Shown here: one piece after another, positions 17,523 through 25,362 of the stretch | Position numbering within the stretch: position 1 is the stretch's first letter | Layout of the letters: the number at the start of each line of letters is the position of its first letter | Origin: Arthrobacter sp. FW305-BF8 | Lineage (GTDB): Bacteria > Actinomycetota > Actinomycetes > Actinomycetales > Micrococcaceae | NCBI RefSeq assembly: GCF_021789315.1 | Contig: NZ_CP084561.1 | Coordinates: 620,001-684,000 of the forward strand | Length of the DNA stretch: 64,000 nt | Reading direction: 5' to 3' | Notes under the pieces: model-generated | Told to the model about the DNA's origin: nothing | The model's input: only the letters and a program-made list of their open reading frames with translations | The model's database searches: none | Made by a program: the position numbers and the translations under genes

Positions 17523-18197
17523 TCAAAGCTGGGCCGGTTCGGCGAGGTCCAGGGCAACAGTAAACTCGGCGCCGGTCTTCTCCCGGATTTCGTCCACGGT
17601 GACGCCGGGGGCGAGGCGGGTGAGGGTGAGCCGGCGGCCGCCGTCGTCCTTTTTGGGGAGGTCGAAGACGGCGAGGTCGCTGATGATGCGGTCCACGACA
17701 CTCACACCGGTCAGGGGGAGGGTGCAGTCGGTGACGATCTTGGGGCTGCCGTCTTTGGCGTTGTGCTCGGTGAGGACCACGACGCGCGGCGTGCCGGCGA
17801 CGAGGTCCATCGCGCCGCCCATGCCTTTGACCATTTTGCCGGGGATGGTCCAGTTGGCGAGGTCGCCGTCACCGGAGACCTGCATGGCGCCGAGGATGGC
17901 GACTTTGACGTGGCCGCCGCGGATCATGCCGAAGGAGGTGGCGGAGTCGAAGATGCTGCCGCCGGGCAGGACGGTCACGGTCTGTTTGCCGGCGTTGATG
18001 AGGTCGGCGTCCTCCTCGCCCTCATAGGGGAACGGGCCCATGCCGAGCAGCCCGTTTTCACTTTGCAGGACCACGCGGACGCCGTCGGGCAGGTTGTTGG
18101 CTACCAGCGTGGGGATGCCGATGCCGAGGTTGACGTAGTCGCCGTCGTTCAGTTCTTCTGCCGCGATCGCGGCCATCCCATTCCGGGTCCAGGCCAC
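17523..18197 (-). CDS. scoB: 3-oxoacid (succinyl-CoA) CoA-transferase subunit B
   Basis: This 224-residue subunit starts at a GTG after AACAAGGAGACTCCC. The family signature SENGLLGMGP near residue 50 carries the catalytic Glu that forms the enzyme-CoA thioester. GGSIFDSATSFGMIRGGH and GAMQVSGDGDLANWTIPGK also fit. With subunit A it transfers CoA from succinyl-CoA to acetoacetate or 3-oxoadipate. The sequence alone does not separate ScoAB from PcaIJ. No beta-ketoadipate genes lie nearby, which slightly favours ketone-body or branched-chain catabolism. It lies 13 bp after subunit A. Confidence 0.9.
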   Translation of the reverse strand: MAWTRNGMAAIAAEELNDGDYVNLGIGIPTLVANNLPDGVRVVLQSENGLLGMGPFPYEGEEDADLINAGKQTVTVLPGGSIFDSATSFGMIRGGHVKVAILGAMQVSGDGDLANWTIPGKMVKGMGGAMDLVAGTPRVVVLTEHNAKDGSPKIVTDCTLPLTGVSVVDRIISDLAVFDLPKKDDGGRRLTLTRLAPGVTVDEIREKTGAEFTVALDLAEPAQL

Positions 18198-18210
18198 GGG
18201 AGTCTCCTTG

Positions 18211-18942
18211 TTAGTTGTTGACGAGTTCGGGGCTGATCCGGTCCGCGCGGGGGCGGACGGTGCGCTGTTCGATGTCCTTGACCCTGTTGCCGGCCCGGAC
18301 CAGGTGCTGGACATAGACGCCGGGCGTGACGACGTGGCTCGGATCCAGCGCGCCGGGTTCGACGATGACCTCCGCCTCGGCGACGGTCACGGCGCCGGCG
18401 GTGGCGACCACCGGGTTGAAGTTCCGGGCGGTGTGGCGGTAGATCAGGTTGCCGTCCGTGTCGGCGGTGTGGGCATGGACCAGTGCGACGTCGGCCCTGA
18501 TGGCGCGCTCCCGGACGTACGTTTCGCCGTCGAACACCTCGTGCGGTTTGCCCTCGGCCACCAGGGTGCCCACCCCGGTTTTGGTGTAGAAGGCAGGGAT
18601 GCCGGCACCGCCGGCGCGCAACCGCTCGGCCAGGGTGCCCTGCGGGGTGAACTCCACTTCGAGGACGCCGGCGAGGTACTGCTCGGCGAACAGCTTGTTC
18701 TCGCCGACGTAGGACGCAATGACCTTACGGACCTGGCCGGCCTCGATCAGGATGCCCAGGCCTTTGCCGTCGACCCCCATGTTGTTCGACACCACGGTAA
18801 GGTCCTTCACGCCCGAATCGCGCACGGCCTCGATCAGGTCGGAGGGGATGCCGCTCAGGCCGAAGCCACCCACGGCAAGGGTGATCCCGTCCTGCAGGAC
18901 ATTGTGCAGGGCCTGGGCGGCTCCGGATTTCAGTTTCGACAT
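18211..18942 (-). CDS. scoA: 3-oxoacid (succinyl-CoA) CoA-transferase subunit A
   Basis: This 243-residue subunit starts at an ATG behind GAGGAGATGCG. The motif GGFGLSGIPSDLIEAV near residue 25 and VSNNMGVDGKGLGILI near residue 50 are the CoA-transferase family I signature 1 region. FYTKTGVGTLVAEGK and RHTARNFNPVVATAG follow. It pairs with the downstream subunit B. A palindrome similar to one in front of the adjacent IclR gene lies 27 bp upstream (18969-18983), so this pair is probably controlled by that regulator. Confidence 0.92.
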   Translation of the reverse strand: MSKLKSGAAQALHNVLQDGITLAVGGFGLSGIPSDLIEAVRDSGVKDLTVVSNNMGVDGKGLGILIEAGQVRKVIASYVGENKLFAEQYLAGVLEVEFTPQGTLAERLRAGGAGIPAFYTKTGVGTLVAEGKPHEVFDGETYVRERAIRADVALVHAHTADTDGNLIYRHTARNFNPVVATAGAVTVAEAEVIVEPGALDPSHVVTPGVYVQHLVRAGNRVKDIEQRTVRPRADRISPELVNN

Positions 18943-18968
18943 CGCATCTCCTCGATGAGCTGGTTACA

Positions 18969-18983
18969 GTCCACTTTATGGAC
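18969..18983. promoter_or_regulatory. Candidate IclR operator upstream of scoA
   Basis: GTCCA-CTTTA-TGGAC is a perfect palindrome with 5-bp arms and a 5-bp spacer, 27 bp before the scoA start. A near-identical site occurs at 19088-19102 before the divergent IclR gene. Confidence 0.6.
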
Positions 18984-19087
18984 GCTGGTTCTGACTCTGG
19001 AGCGTAGACGGGTCTAAACAACAGTGTCAAGGCTCTACGGCCCGGGGTTACTCGCGCTTTTACGCTGTGGACGCTAGGCTGGGGAGT

Positions 19088-19102
19088 GTCCACAATATGG
19101 AT
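19088..19102. promoter_or_regulatory. Candidate IclR operator upstream of the IclR gene
   Basis: GTCCA-CAATA-TGGAT matches the scoA-proximal site in 12 of 15 positions and keeps both half-sites. It ends 15 bp before the GTG start of the IclR gene, which fits autorepression. An extra TGTGGACGCTAG stretch (19066-19077) resembles the flank of the first site. Confidence 0.55.
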
Positions 19103-19117
19103 CATCAGGGAGAAGTC

Positions 19118-19912
19118 GTGAATCAGACACCGGTGCAAGGCGCGCAGGTCGTCAGCCGCATCGCGGGGCTCCTGCGAATCGTGGGACGCAAGCCGGAAGG
19201 GAGCCCGCTCGCGGAGCTTGTGCGTGACTCGGGGCTGACGCGTCCTACCGTGCACCGCCTGCTCACGTCACTCGCGGCCGAGGGCCTCCTCGACCACGAT
19301 CACCTGAGCGGGAACTGGGTGCTCGGCCCCGAGGCCCTGCTGATGGGCTCGGTTGCTGCCGCGCGTTTCCCGCTGGAGGACCTCGCGAGGCCCAGTCTGC
19401 GCCGGCTTGCGGAGGAGACCGGCGAGAGCGCTTTCTTCTCGATTCGCCGGGGCTCTGAAACCGTGTGCCTGCTGAGGGAAGAAGGCAGCTTCCCTGTCCG
19501 CTCCTTCGTGCTTCACGAGGGCGTCCGGTTTCCGCTGGGTGTGGCATCCGCAGGAACGGCGATCATGGCGTTCCTGCCCGAGACGGAACAGGAGCAGATC
19601 CTGTCCGACTGGGCTGCTCACGCCAGCAAATACGCCGACGGGCACCCGGAAGACTTGGTCCGGAAGGGCCTGCAGCAGACCCGCCGCCGGGGCTACTCGG
19701 TGAACCCCGGCTTGGTGCTCGAAGGCAGCTGGGGGATGGGCGCAGCGGTCTTCGACCAGGCTGGGCGTCCGTCCTGGGCGCTGTCCCTGACCGGCATCGA
19801 ACCCCGGTTCCGTGAAGACCGGCGCGAACAGCTGGGACGGCTCCTGCTGGAGGAGGCCCACCGGCTCACCGTTCGGCTCGGCGCGGGTGGGCAGCGTAGG
19901 CGGCAGAACTAG
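19118..19912 (+). CDS. IclR-family transcriptional regulator
   Basis: This encodes 264 residues from a GTG preceded by CAGGGAGAAGTC; an upstream ATG at 19097 overlaps the operator and is less likely. The N-terminal winged helix spans residues about 8-70 (VSRIAGLLRIVGRK, then LTRPTVHRLLTSLAAEGLLD). The C-terminal IclR effector domain follows: SAFFSIRRGSETVCLLREEG, then PLGVASAGTAIMAFLP, and GYSVNPGLVLEGSWGMGAAVFD. It is divergent from scoAB and shares twin palindromes with it. It therefore probably controls keto-acid use; the effector is unknown. Confidence 0.9.
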   Translation: MNQTPVQGAQVVSRIAGLLRIVGRKPEGSPLAELVRDSGLTRPTVHRLLTSLAAEGLLDHDHLSGNWVLGPEALLMGSVAAARFPLEDLARPSLRRLAEETGESAFFSIRRGSETVCLLREEGSFPVRSFVLHEGVRFPLGVASAGTAIMAFLPETEQEQILSDWAAHASKYADGHPEDLVRKGLQQTRRRGYSVNPGLVLEGSWGMGAAVFDQAGRPSWALSLTGIEPRFREDRREQLGRLLLEEAHRLTVRLGAGGQRRRQN

Positions 19913-20034
19913 CTGCCGCACCTGGCGCTGCGCAGCATCGCCGGACGGGACTGCTGGAACTGTTGTGGTGCCTGCTGCCCGTGCCTACCCTTGCAGAGGG
20001 ATCCCCTGCAGCGCCGTCCGCAGACGAGCCCACC

Positions 20035-20060
20035 TTCTGCGGACAGCGCTGTCCGCAGAA
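20035..20060. promoter_or_regulatory. Perfect 26-bp palindrome upstream of the MDR oxidoreductase
   Basis: The half-site TTCTGCGGACAGC (20035-20047) is followed without spacer by its exact reverse complement. It ends 31 bp before the oxidoreductase start. Partial half-sites flank it (GTCCGCAGA at 20016-20024 and CCGGACAGC at 20064-20072). There is no T-run, so it is more likely an operator of TetR type than a terminator. No TetR gene is adjacent. Confidence 0.6.
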
Positions 20061-20090
20061 AAGCCGGACAGCACCGAAGGAGCCAGGGCC

Positions 20091-21005
20091 ATGAGCACAC
20101 GGGTCTACTTTGAGGAATACGGCGGTCCGCAGGTCCTGAAGGTGGGGACGGAGCAGCTGCCCGAGCCGGGCGACGGCCTGGTCCGGGTGGAATTCCGGGC
20201 GGTCAGCGTCAACCCCGTAGACTGGAAACTCGTGGCCGGCTACCTGAAAAAGTGGACGCCTTTGGGCTTTCCGGCGGTGCCCGGCTGCGAAGCGGCCGGC
20301 GTCGTGACCGCCGTCGGGACCGCTTTTGAGGGGTTTGCGGTGGGTGACGAGGTCATTTGGAACGGACTCGTGGGCGGCTACCGGACAGCGGCCGTGGTGC
20401 CGGCCGACCAGCTGACCCCCCTGCCGGCGGGCGTGGACTTCGAACAGGCAGCGTGCATTCCGGTGGCAGGCGGCACGGCGTATTCGGCCCTGAAGCAGCT
20501 CGCGGTGGGAGCCGGGGACACGGTGCTTGTCCACGGAGCCGCTGGCGGGGTTGGCTCGGCCGCGGTCCAGATCGCGCAGGCCTTCGGGGCACGCGTGATC
20601 GGCACGGCGTCAGAGGCCAACCAGGAGTACCTCAGCGAACTGGGCGCCGAACCCGTGACGTACGGCCGCGGCCTGGCCGAACGGGTGCGTTCCCTGGCCG
20701 ACGACGCCGGAACAGTCACCGCTGTCCTGGACACCGTGGGGAGCGAGGATTCGCTGGCAGCAACGGCCGAGCTGCTCCAGGGCGCCGGCCGGGCGGTGAC
20801 CACAGTTCCGGGCGAGCAGTCATCGGCGGCCGGCCTGGTGGCCGTACAACAGCTGGAAGGCCGGGTGGCGGAAGCGGGGACGCTCGCCGCGGAGGGCCAG
20901 ATTACCTTCACGATCGCGCACCGGATGCCACTGATCGAGGCCGCCGATGCGCTGGAAATCAGCCGCGGCGGCCACGGCCGCGGGAAGATCCTGCTGCTGC
21001 CCTAG
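20091..21005 (+). CDS. Zinc-independent MDR family oxidoreductase (quinone reductase-like)
   Basis: This 304-residue medium-chain dehydrogenase/reductase has an N-terminal GroES-like domain (VRVEFRAVSVNPVDWKLVAGY, then GCEAAGVVTAVG). The nucleotide-binding domain carries VLVHGAAGGVGSAAVQIAQ near residue 150, the motif typical of NADPH quinone reductases. Cys and His ligands for catalytic zinc are missing. The ATG at 20091 follows GAAGGAGCCAGGGCC. The likely reaction is NADPH-dependent reduction of a quinone or enone. The perfect palindrome just upstream suggests induction by a small molecule through an unlinked regulator. Confidence 0.88.
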   Translation: MSTRVYFEEYGGPQVLKVGTEQLPEPGDGLVRVEFRAVSVNPVDWKLVAGYLKKWTPLGFPAVPGCEAAGVVTAVGTAFEGFAVGDEVIWNGLVGGYRTAAVVPADQLTPLPAGVDFEQAACIPVAGGTAYSALKQLAVGAGDTVLVHGAAGGVGSAAVQIAQAFGARVIGTASEANQEYLSELGAEPVTYGRGLAERVRSLADDAGTVTAVLDTVGSEDSLAATAELLQGAGRAVTTVPGEQSSAAGLVAVQQLEGRVAEAGTLAAEGQITFTIAHRMPLIEAADALEISRGGHGRGKILLLP

Positions 21006-21025
21006 GCGCGTCAGGAGGCCCGCGG

Positions 21026-21880
21026 CTAGAGACCTGCCCTGGCCTCTTCCGGACCCGCGTGCTTCCACCAGGTGTCGAAGATGCTGACGGGAACTGTGCG
21101 CTTGTGCCGGGTCCGCAGGTACTTCTCCTCGATCAGCTCCGCTGCGCTGTCGCCGACGTCGCGGCCCTCGAGGTAGTCGTCGATCTGGTCGTAGCTCAGG
21201 CCCAGTTCGTCCTCGTCGGTGCGGCCAGGCCTGTCGTCCAGGAGGTCGGCCGTGGGCACCTTCTTCCACACCCGCTCCGGGGCGCCGAGGTGTTCCAGCA
21301 GGGTCCGGTTCTGCCGCTTGTTCAGGCCGAACAGCGGCAGGATGTCGGCCCCGCCGTCGCCGTACTTGGTAAAGAATCCGGTGACGGATTCAGCGCCGTG
21401 GTCGGTGCCGATGACGAGGTAGTTGTGCTCTCCGGCCAGGGCGTACTGGGCGATCATGCGCGTGCGGGCCTTGGTGTTGCCCTTGTGGAAGTCGGAGATC
21501 CCGTTGCCGACGGTCTTTTCGAACTCGTCCTCGAAGCCGTCCACGGCGGCGGAAATGTTGAACGTCCATTCCTTCGAGGCCTTGATGAAGTCCAGGGCGG
21601 CCTGCGCGTCATCCTCGTCGTGCTGCACGCCGTAGGGGAGGCGGACCGCCACAAATTCCGCGTCCACGCCTTCTGACTGCAGCTCGTCGACCGCGAGCTG
21701 TGCGAGCCGCCCGGCGAGCGACGAGTCAAGGCCGCCGGAGATGCCCAGGACGAAGCCCTTGGTGCCGGTGGCCTTGAGGTACTCCTTCAGGAAAGTGACG
21801 CGTTTGCGCACCTCCTCTGCGGGATCGATCTGGGGCTGGACGCCCATTTCTTCGATGATCTTGGCTTGGAGTGTGCGCAT
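21026..21880 (-). CDS. nadE: Ammonia-dependent NAD+ synthetase
   Basis: This 284-residue NH3-dependent NAD synthetase of the short bacterial type has no glutaminase domain. The ATP pyrophosphatase P-loop LGISGGLDSSLAG is near residue 45. The deamido-NAD region includes VRLPYGVQHDEDDAQ, and the second ATP/metal segment includes GTDHGAESVTGFFTKYGDGGADILPL. The C-terminal DELGLSYDQIDDYLEG is characteristic. It completes NAD biosynthesis in the cytoplasm. It is convergent with the MDR gene, with only 20 bp between stops and no clear terminator. Confidence 0.94.
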   Translation of the reverse strand: MRTLQAKIIEEMGVQPQIDPAEEVRKRVTFLKEYLKATGTKGFVLGISGGLDSSLAGRLAQLAVDELQSEGVDAEFVAVRLPYGVQHDEDDAQAALDFIKASKEWTFNISAAVDGFEDEFEKTVGNGISDFHKGNTKARTRMIAQYALAGEHNYLVIGTDHGAESVTGFFTKYGDGGADILPLFGLNKRQNRTLLEHLGAPERVWKKVPTADLLDDRPGRTDEDELGLSYDQIDDYLEGRDVGDSAAELIEEKYLRTRHKRTVPVSIFDTWWKHAGPEEARAGL

Positions 21881-21958
21881 GTGACACAGCCTAGTCAGCG
21901 GCGTCAGTACCGCTCAACTGTTTCCGCCGAGTTCGCGCCAGAGGACGGCCCCCTCCGG

Positions 21959-22984
21959 CTACCGACCGGCCGGTGCCGGGCCCGTGGAGCCCCGGACCGT
22001 CAGGTGCGTGGGCATGACAGAGCGGCTCCGTGCGACGCCGCCGGCGAGCGGGTTCAGCTGGGCCAGCAGCATGGAGACAGCGACGCGGCCCGCCTGCTCG
22101 ATGGGGGAGGCCATGGTGGACAGCGGCGGGTTGCAGAAGTCGGCGCCGAAGATGTCGTCACAGCCCACGATGCTCATGTCCTCGGGCACCCTGATGCCGC
22201 GTTCGCGCAGCCGCTGGAGCATCCCGATAGCAATGAGGTCGTTGAAGACGATGCACGCCGTCACTCCGCTGTGCACCGCGGCGTCGGCGGCGGCGGCTCC
22301 GGACTGCGTCTTCGGGGCGAAGGGTCCCAGCCTGCGGACCTCCACGCCGCGCTCCTCGGCCGCCCCGGACAGCGTGTCCCACCGCCGGGTGCTGGACTGG
22401 GAGGTTGCCGGGCCGGCGATATAGGCGACGCTGCTGTGGCCGAGCGAGATGAGGTGGTCCAGCGCCTGGGTGGTGGCCGACGGCGTGTCGATGATGACGG
22501 CGGGAACGCCGGCAACGTCGCGGTTGATGGTGACCATCGGCATCTTCGCGGCGGCGGCCAGCAGCGCTTCGTCGGTGAGCCGGGATGCTGCCACCACCAC
22601 TCCGTCCGCGCTCTTGCGCAGCTGCTCGACGGCGCTGGCCTCCACCTCATCGGATTCCTCCGTGTCCACCAGCAGCTGCGTGTATCCGGCCGCCTTGAGC
22701 TGCAGCTGGGTGCCCCTGATGAGGTCGAAGTAGAAGGGGTTGGTGATGTCCGGCACCAGGACCCCGACGGCGCCGGTCCGGCCGGAGCTCAACGCTTTGG
22801 CCTGGCTGTTGGGAACATATCGGAGCTGGGCGGCCGCCGCTTCGATCCGCTGGCGGGTGCGGATATTGACGCGGTCCGGGGTGGACAGCGCGCGGGAAAC
22901 GGTGGAGGCCGCCACGCCGCAGAGCGCGGCAATATCGTGGATGGTGGCCGGCCGGTCCACTGCAGCTGGTTGCGTCGCAGCCAC
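21959..22984 (-). CDS. LacI-family regulator (uronate cluster, copy 1)
   Basis: This encodes 341 residues from a GTG preceded by AGAGAGGAGCGCC; frames further upstream lack a start with a ribosome-binding site. The HTH TIHDIAALCGVAASTVSRALS covers residues about 12-32. The hinge ends in AKALSSGRTGAVGVLVPDI. The periplasmic-binding-like effector domain includes the signature SIVGCDDIFGADFCNPPLST near residue 280. It is paralogous to the second LacI at 32775: the two share the DDIFGADF motif and much of the fold. Divergently, an operator at 23125-23142 precedes a sugar isomerase gene, so this protein probably represses the uronate regulon. Confidence 0.9.
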   Translation of the reverse strand: MAATQPAAVDRPATIHDIAALCGVAASTVSRALSTPDRVNIRTRQRIEAAAAQLRYVPNSQAKALSSGRTGAVGVLVPDITNPFYFDLIRGTQLQLKAAGYTQLLVDTEESDEVEASAVEQLRKSADGVVVAASRLTDEALLAAAAKMPMVTINRDVAGVPAVIIDTPSATTQALDHLISLGHSSVAYIAGPATSQSSTRRWDTLSGAAEERGVEVRRLGPFAPKTQSGAAAADAAVHSGVTACIVFNDLIAIGMLQRLRERGIRVPEDMSIVGCDDIFGADFCNPPLSTMASPIEQAGRVAVSMLLAQLNPLAGGVARSRSVMPTHLTVRGSTGPAPAGR

Positions 22985-23124
22985 GGCGCTCCTCTCTGAA
23001 CCTACGAGCCACTTGCTTTGCGGCTCTCTCCGTCCGCCCGGGCCCTTGCGGCACGGGTCGAAATGGCGGGTCTGTGACTGGCGGCACAGGTCCGTTGAAC
23101 AAGAATGCCACAGGTTGTCAAAGT

Positions 23125-23142
23125 TTGGCAATCGGTTGTCGT
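23125..23142. promoter_or_regulatory. LacI operator site 1
   Basis: TTGGCAATCGGTTGTCGT matches the left half and centre of the palindrome found at three other promoters of this cluster. It lies between the divergent LacI gene and the TIM-barrel isomerase gene. A half-site GGTTGTCAA at 23113-23121 lies beside it. Confidence 0.6.
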
Positions 23143-23279
23143 GGGCGTGCCACTGGCCCTAGACTGGCTCCGACACTGTTGTGAACTGCGTCACCGCGCT
23201 CAGGCCGGGGGCGGACCGGGAACGGACTGCCCCAGGAACGGACTGCCGCGCGGCGGCCGCCAAAACCAGGAGACCCCGC

Positions 23280-24128
23280 GTGAGCAAAACCCCAACCACC
23301 GTCTGGCCGCTATCGGGATTCGGCGACGAGATCGACCCGGACCCGGCGGTGCAGGCCGCCGTATTGCTTGCCCTGGGGGCCAGCCACATCGAGGTCCGCA
23401 GCGCCTGGGGCACCAACGTCTCCGAACTGGCCCCCGCGCAGGTTGCCCGGCTCAAGGAAATCCTGGACAGCAAGGGCCTCAAGGTCTCGGCGGTCGCCAG
23501 CCCCATCGGCAAGGTGGATGTCAGCCTCCCGGTGGAACACGAGCTGGAGCGGCTGAAGCAGATCATCTCCGTGGCCCGGGGCCTGGACGCCCGGTATATC
23601 CGGATCTTTTCCTTCTACCGGGCGGAGGGGCAAAGCCTTGAGGGCATCCGGGAGGATGTCCTGGCCCGCATGGGTGCCCTTGCGGCGCTCGCCGAGCAGT
23701 CCGGCGTCGTACTTCTGCATGAGAACGAAAAGGGGATCTACGGGGATACACCGGAACGCGTGCTGGACATCATGCAGTCAGTGGATTCGCCGGCCCTGCG
23801 CATCGCCTGGGACAACGCCAACTTCGTCCAGGTGGGCGTCAAGCCCTACACCGACGGCTACGCCATGCTGCGCCCCTACCTGGAGTACTTCCAGGTCAAG
23901 GACGCGCTCTCGACCACCGGCGAAGTGGTGCCTGCCGGCGAGGGCGACGGCGAACTCGATGCCACCATCGCCGCCCTTAAGGCGGACGGATTCACCGGCT
24001 TTGCCTCGCTGGAACCGCACCTGGCCAGCGCCCACGAGCTGGGCGGATTCTCCGGCCCGGTGGCTTTCGGAACCGCTGCCCGCGCCTTCGCCGCGCTCGC
24101 CGCGAAAAACGGAATAGAACTGTCGTGA
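23280..24128 (+). CDS. TIM-barrel sugar isomerase/epimerase (AP endonuclease family 2), copy 1
   Basis: This encodes 282 residues from a GTG at 23280. The xylose-isomerase-like TIM barrel has GFGDEIDPD at the start, metal-site candidates in HIEVRSAWG near residue 35, LLHENEKGIYGDT near 150, IAWDNANF near 178 and GFASLEPHL near 245. Such proteins isomerise or epimerise sugars, and some cleave 3-keto-glycosides. The gene is coupled by a 4-bp overlap to a Gfo/Idh/MocA dehydrogenase, a pairing known for inositol and 3-keto-sugar pathways. The exact substrate is unknown; the neighbours suggest a uronic acid or glucuronide. Confidence 0.85.
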   Translation: MSKTPTTVWPLSGFGDEIDPDPAVQAAVLLALGASHIEVRSAWGTNVSELAPAQVARLKEILDSKGLKVSAVASPIGKVDVSLPVEHELERLKQIISVARGLDARYIRIFSFYRAEGQSLEGIREDVLARMGALAALAEQSGVVLLHENEKGIYGDTPERVLDIMQSVDSPALRIAWDNANFVQVGVKPYTDGYAMLRPYLEYFQVKDALSTTGEVVPAGEGDGELDATIAALKADGFTGFASLEPHLASAHELGGFSGPVAFGTAARAFAALAAKNGIELS

Positions 24129-25135
24129 GTACGACGGCGGCCGTCATCGGCTGTGGCGATGTCTCCTCTGTGCACTTCGAGGCGATAGCAAAACTCGACG
24201 GCGCCACCCTGGTGGGCGTCTGCGATCCGGACCCGCAGCGGCTGGCTTCCGCGATGGCCGCCTACGGCGTCCCGGGCTTTGCGGACCACCAGAGCCTCAT
24301 CGAAGCTGTCCGCCCGGACGTGGTGCACATCTGCACCCCGCATGACCGGCACGCCTCGGTTGCGGCGGACTGCCTCGAGCGCGGCGTGCACGTCATCGTC
24401 GAGAAGCCGCTGGCCCATACGCTCGCGGAGGGACGGCGGCTGGTCGAAGTCGCCGCTGCCGGCAGGGCGAAGATCGCGGTGTGTTTCCAGAACCGGTACA
24501 ACGCGACGTCGCAGGCCATGCATTCGCTGCTGTCCGCAGGCGGCCTGGGGCGCGTGCTGGGGGCTTCGGCCACGGTGATGTGGCAGCGCACCGCGGAGTA
24601 TTACCGCGACCGGCCATGGCGGGGTAGCTGGGCAGGCGGCGGGGGAGGCCTGATGATGAACCAGGCCATCCACACCGTGGACCTGCTCCAGTGGCTGGTG
24701 GGTGACGTGACGGCCGTCAGCGGCAACGCGTCCACCCGCTTCCTGGGCGGAACCATCGAGGTGGAGGACACTGCGGAGTTCGTGGCGGAACACGCCAACG
24801 GTGCGCGGAGCGCGTTCTATGCCACGCTGGCCCATGCCACCAACGCCCCGGTCACCCTGGATGTGGTCACGGAGGAGGCTGTGCTGACCCTGCGCGGCGA
24901 TCTCACCATCACTTACGCGGACGGGCGCGTGGAGGTCGTTCCGGAGCGCCGCAGTGAGTCCGGCGGCCGGTCCTATTGGGGCGTCTCGCACGAGCTGCTG
25001 ATCGGCGATTTCTACGCCCGGCTCGGCGACGCTGATCCCTTCTGGATCAGTCCCGCGGAGGCCGAAAAGTCCCTGCGCATTGTTAAGGACGTGTACCGCC
25101 AGAGCTATTCGGAGTCCGCTGCAAGGGTCTCCTAA
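24125..25135 (+). CDS. Gfo/Idh/MocA-family oxidoreductase, copy 1
   Basis: This 336-residue NAD(P)-dependent sugar dehydrogenase starts at a GTG overlapping the isomerase stop. The N-terminal Rossmann domain is AAVIGCGDVSSVHFEAIAKL with the family motif VEKPLAHTLAEG, where the conserved Lys and Pro lie near residue 95. The C-terminal half has GGGGGLMMNQAIHTVDLLQWLVGD, which includes the His of the active site. The substrate may be a glycoside or free sugar oxidised at a ring carbon. A similar pair of genes occurs at 30627-32672, so the ABC transporter is bracketed by two such modules. Confidence 0.88.
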   Translation: MSTTAAVIGCGDVSSVHFEAIAKLDGATLVGVCDPDPQRLASAMAAYGVPGFADHQSLIEAVRPDVVHICTPHDRHASVAADCLERGVHVIVEKPLAHTLAEGRRLVEVAAAGRAKIAVCFQNRYNATSQAMHSLLSAGGLGRVLGASATVMWQRTAEYYRDRPWRGSWAGGGGGLMMNQAIHTVDLLQWLVGDVTAVSGNASTRFLGGTIEVEDTAEFVAEHANGARSAFYATLAHATNAPVTLDVVTEEAVLTLRGDLTITYADGRVEVVPERRSESGGRSYWGVSHELLIGDFYARLGDADPFWISPAEAEKSLRIVKDVYRQSYSESAARVS

Positions 25136-25223
25136 TGCTCCGCATTGGCAACCGGCTGCACTACTACTCTGCCGTTCTACTGGGCTGTGCTGAGCCTTCT
25201 TCAAGAAACATGGCAACACTTTT

Positions 25224-25241
25224 TTGACAATCGGTTGCCAA
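25224..25241. promoter_or_regulatory. LacI operator site 2
   Basis: TTGACAATCGGTTGCCAA is a near-perfect 18-bp palindrome 121 bp upstream of the solute-binding-protein gene. It matches the sites at 33858 and 36935. The 227-bp gap 25136-25362 holds no gene. Confidence 0.75.
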
Positions 25242-25362
25242 GCGGTGCAACAGTGCGTACTCTGAATTCCAGACGGCCAGCGTGTGGCCCACGCCACACC
25301 GGCCTCATCAAAAAGCCCACGTTTCTACAGACTCCCTTCTAATTCCTTTCAAGGAGCCAACA

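Noticed and set aside
20035..20060. The 26-bp palindrome as a terminator
   Set aside because: No T-run follows, it lies just before a gene start, and half-sites flank it, which fits an operator better.
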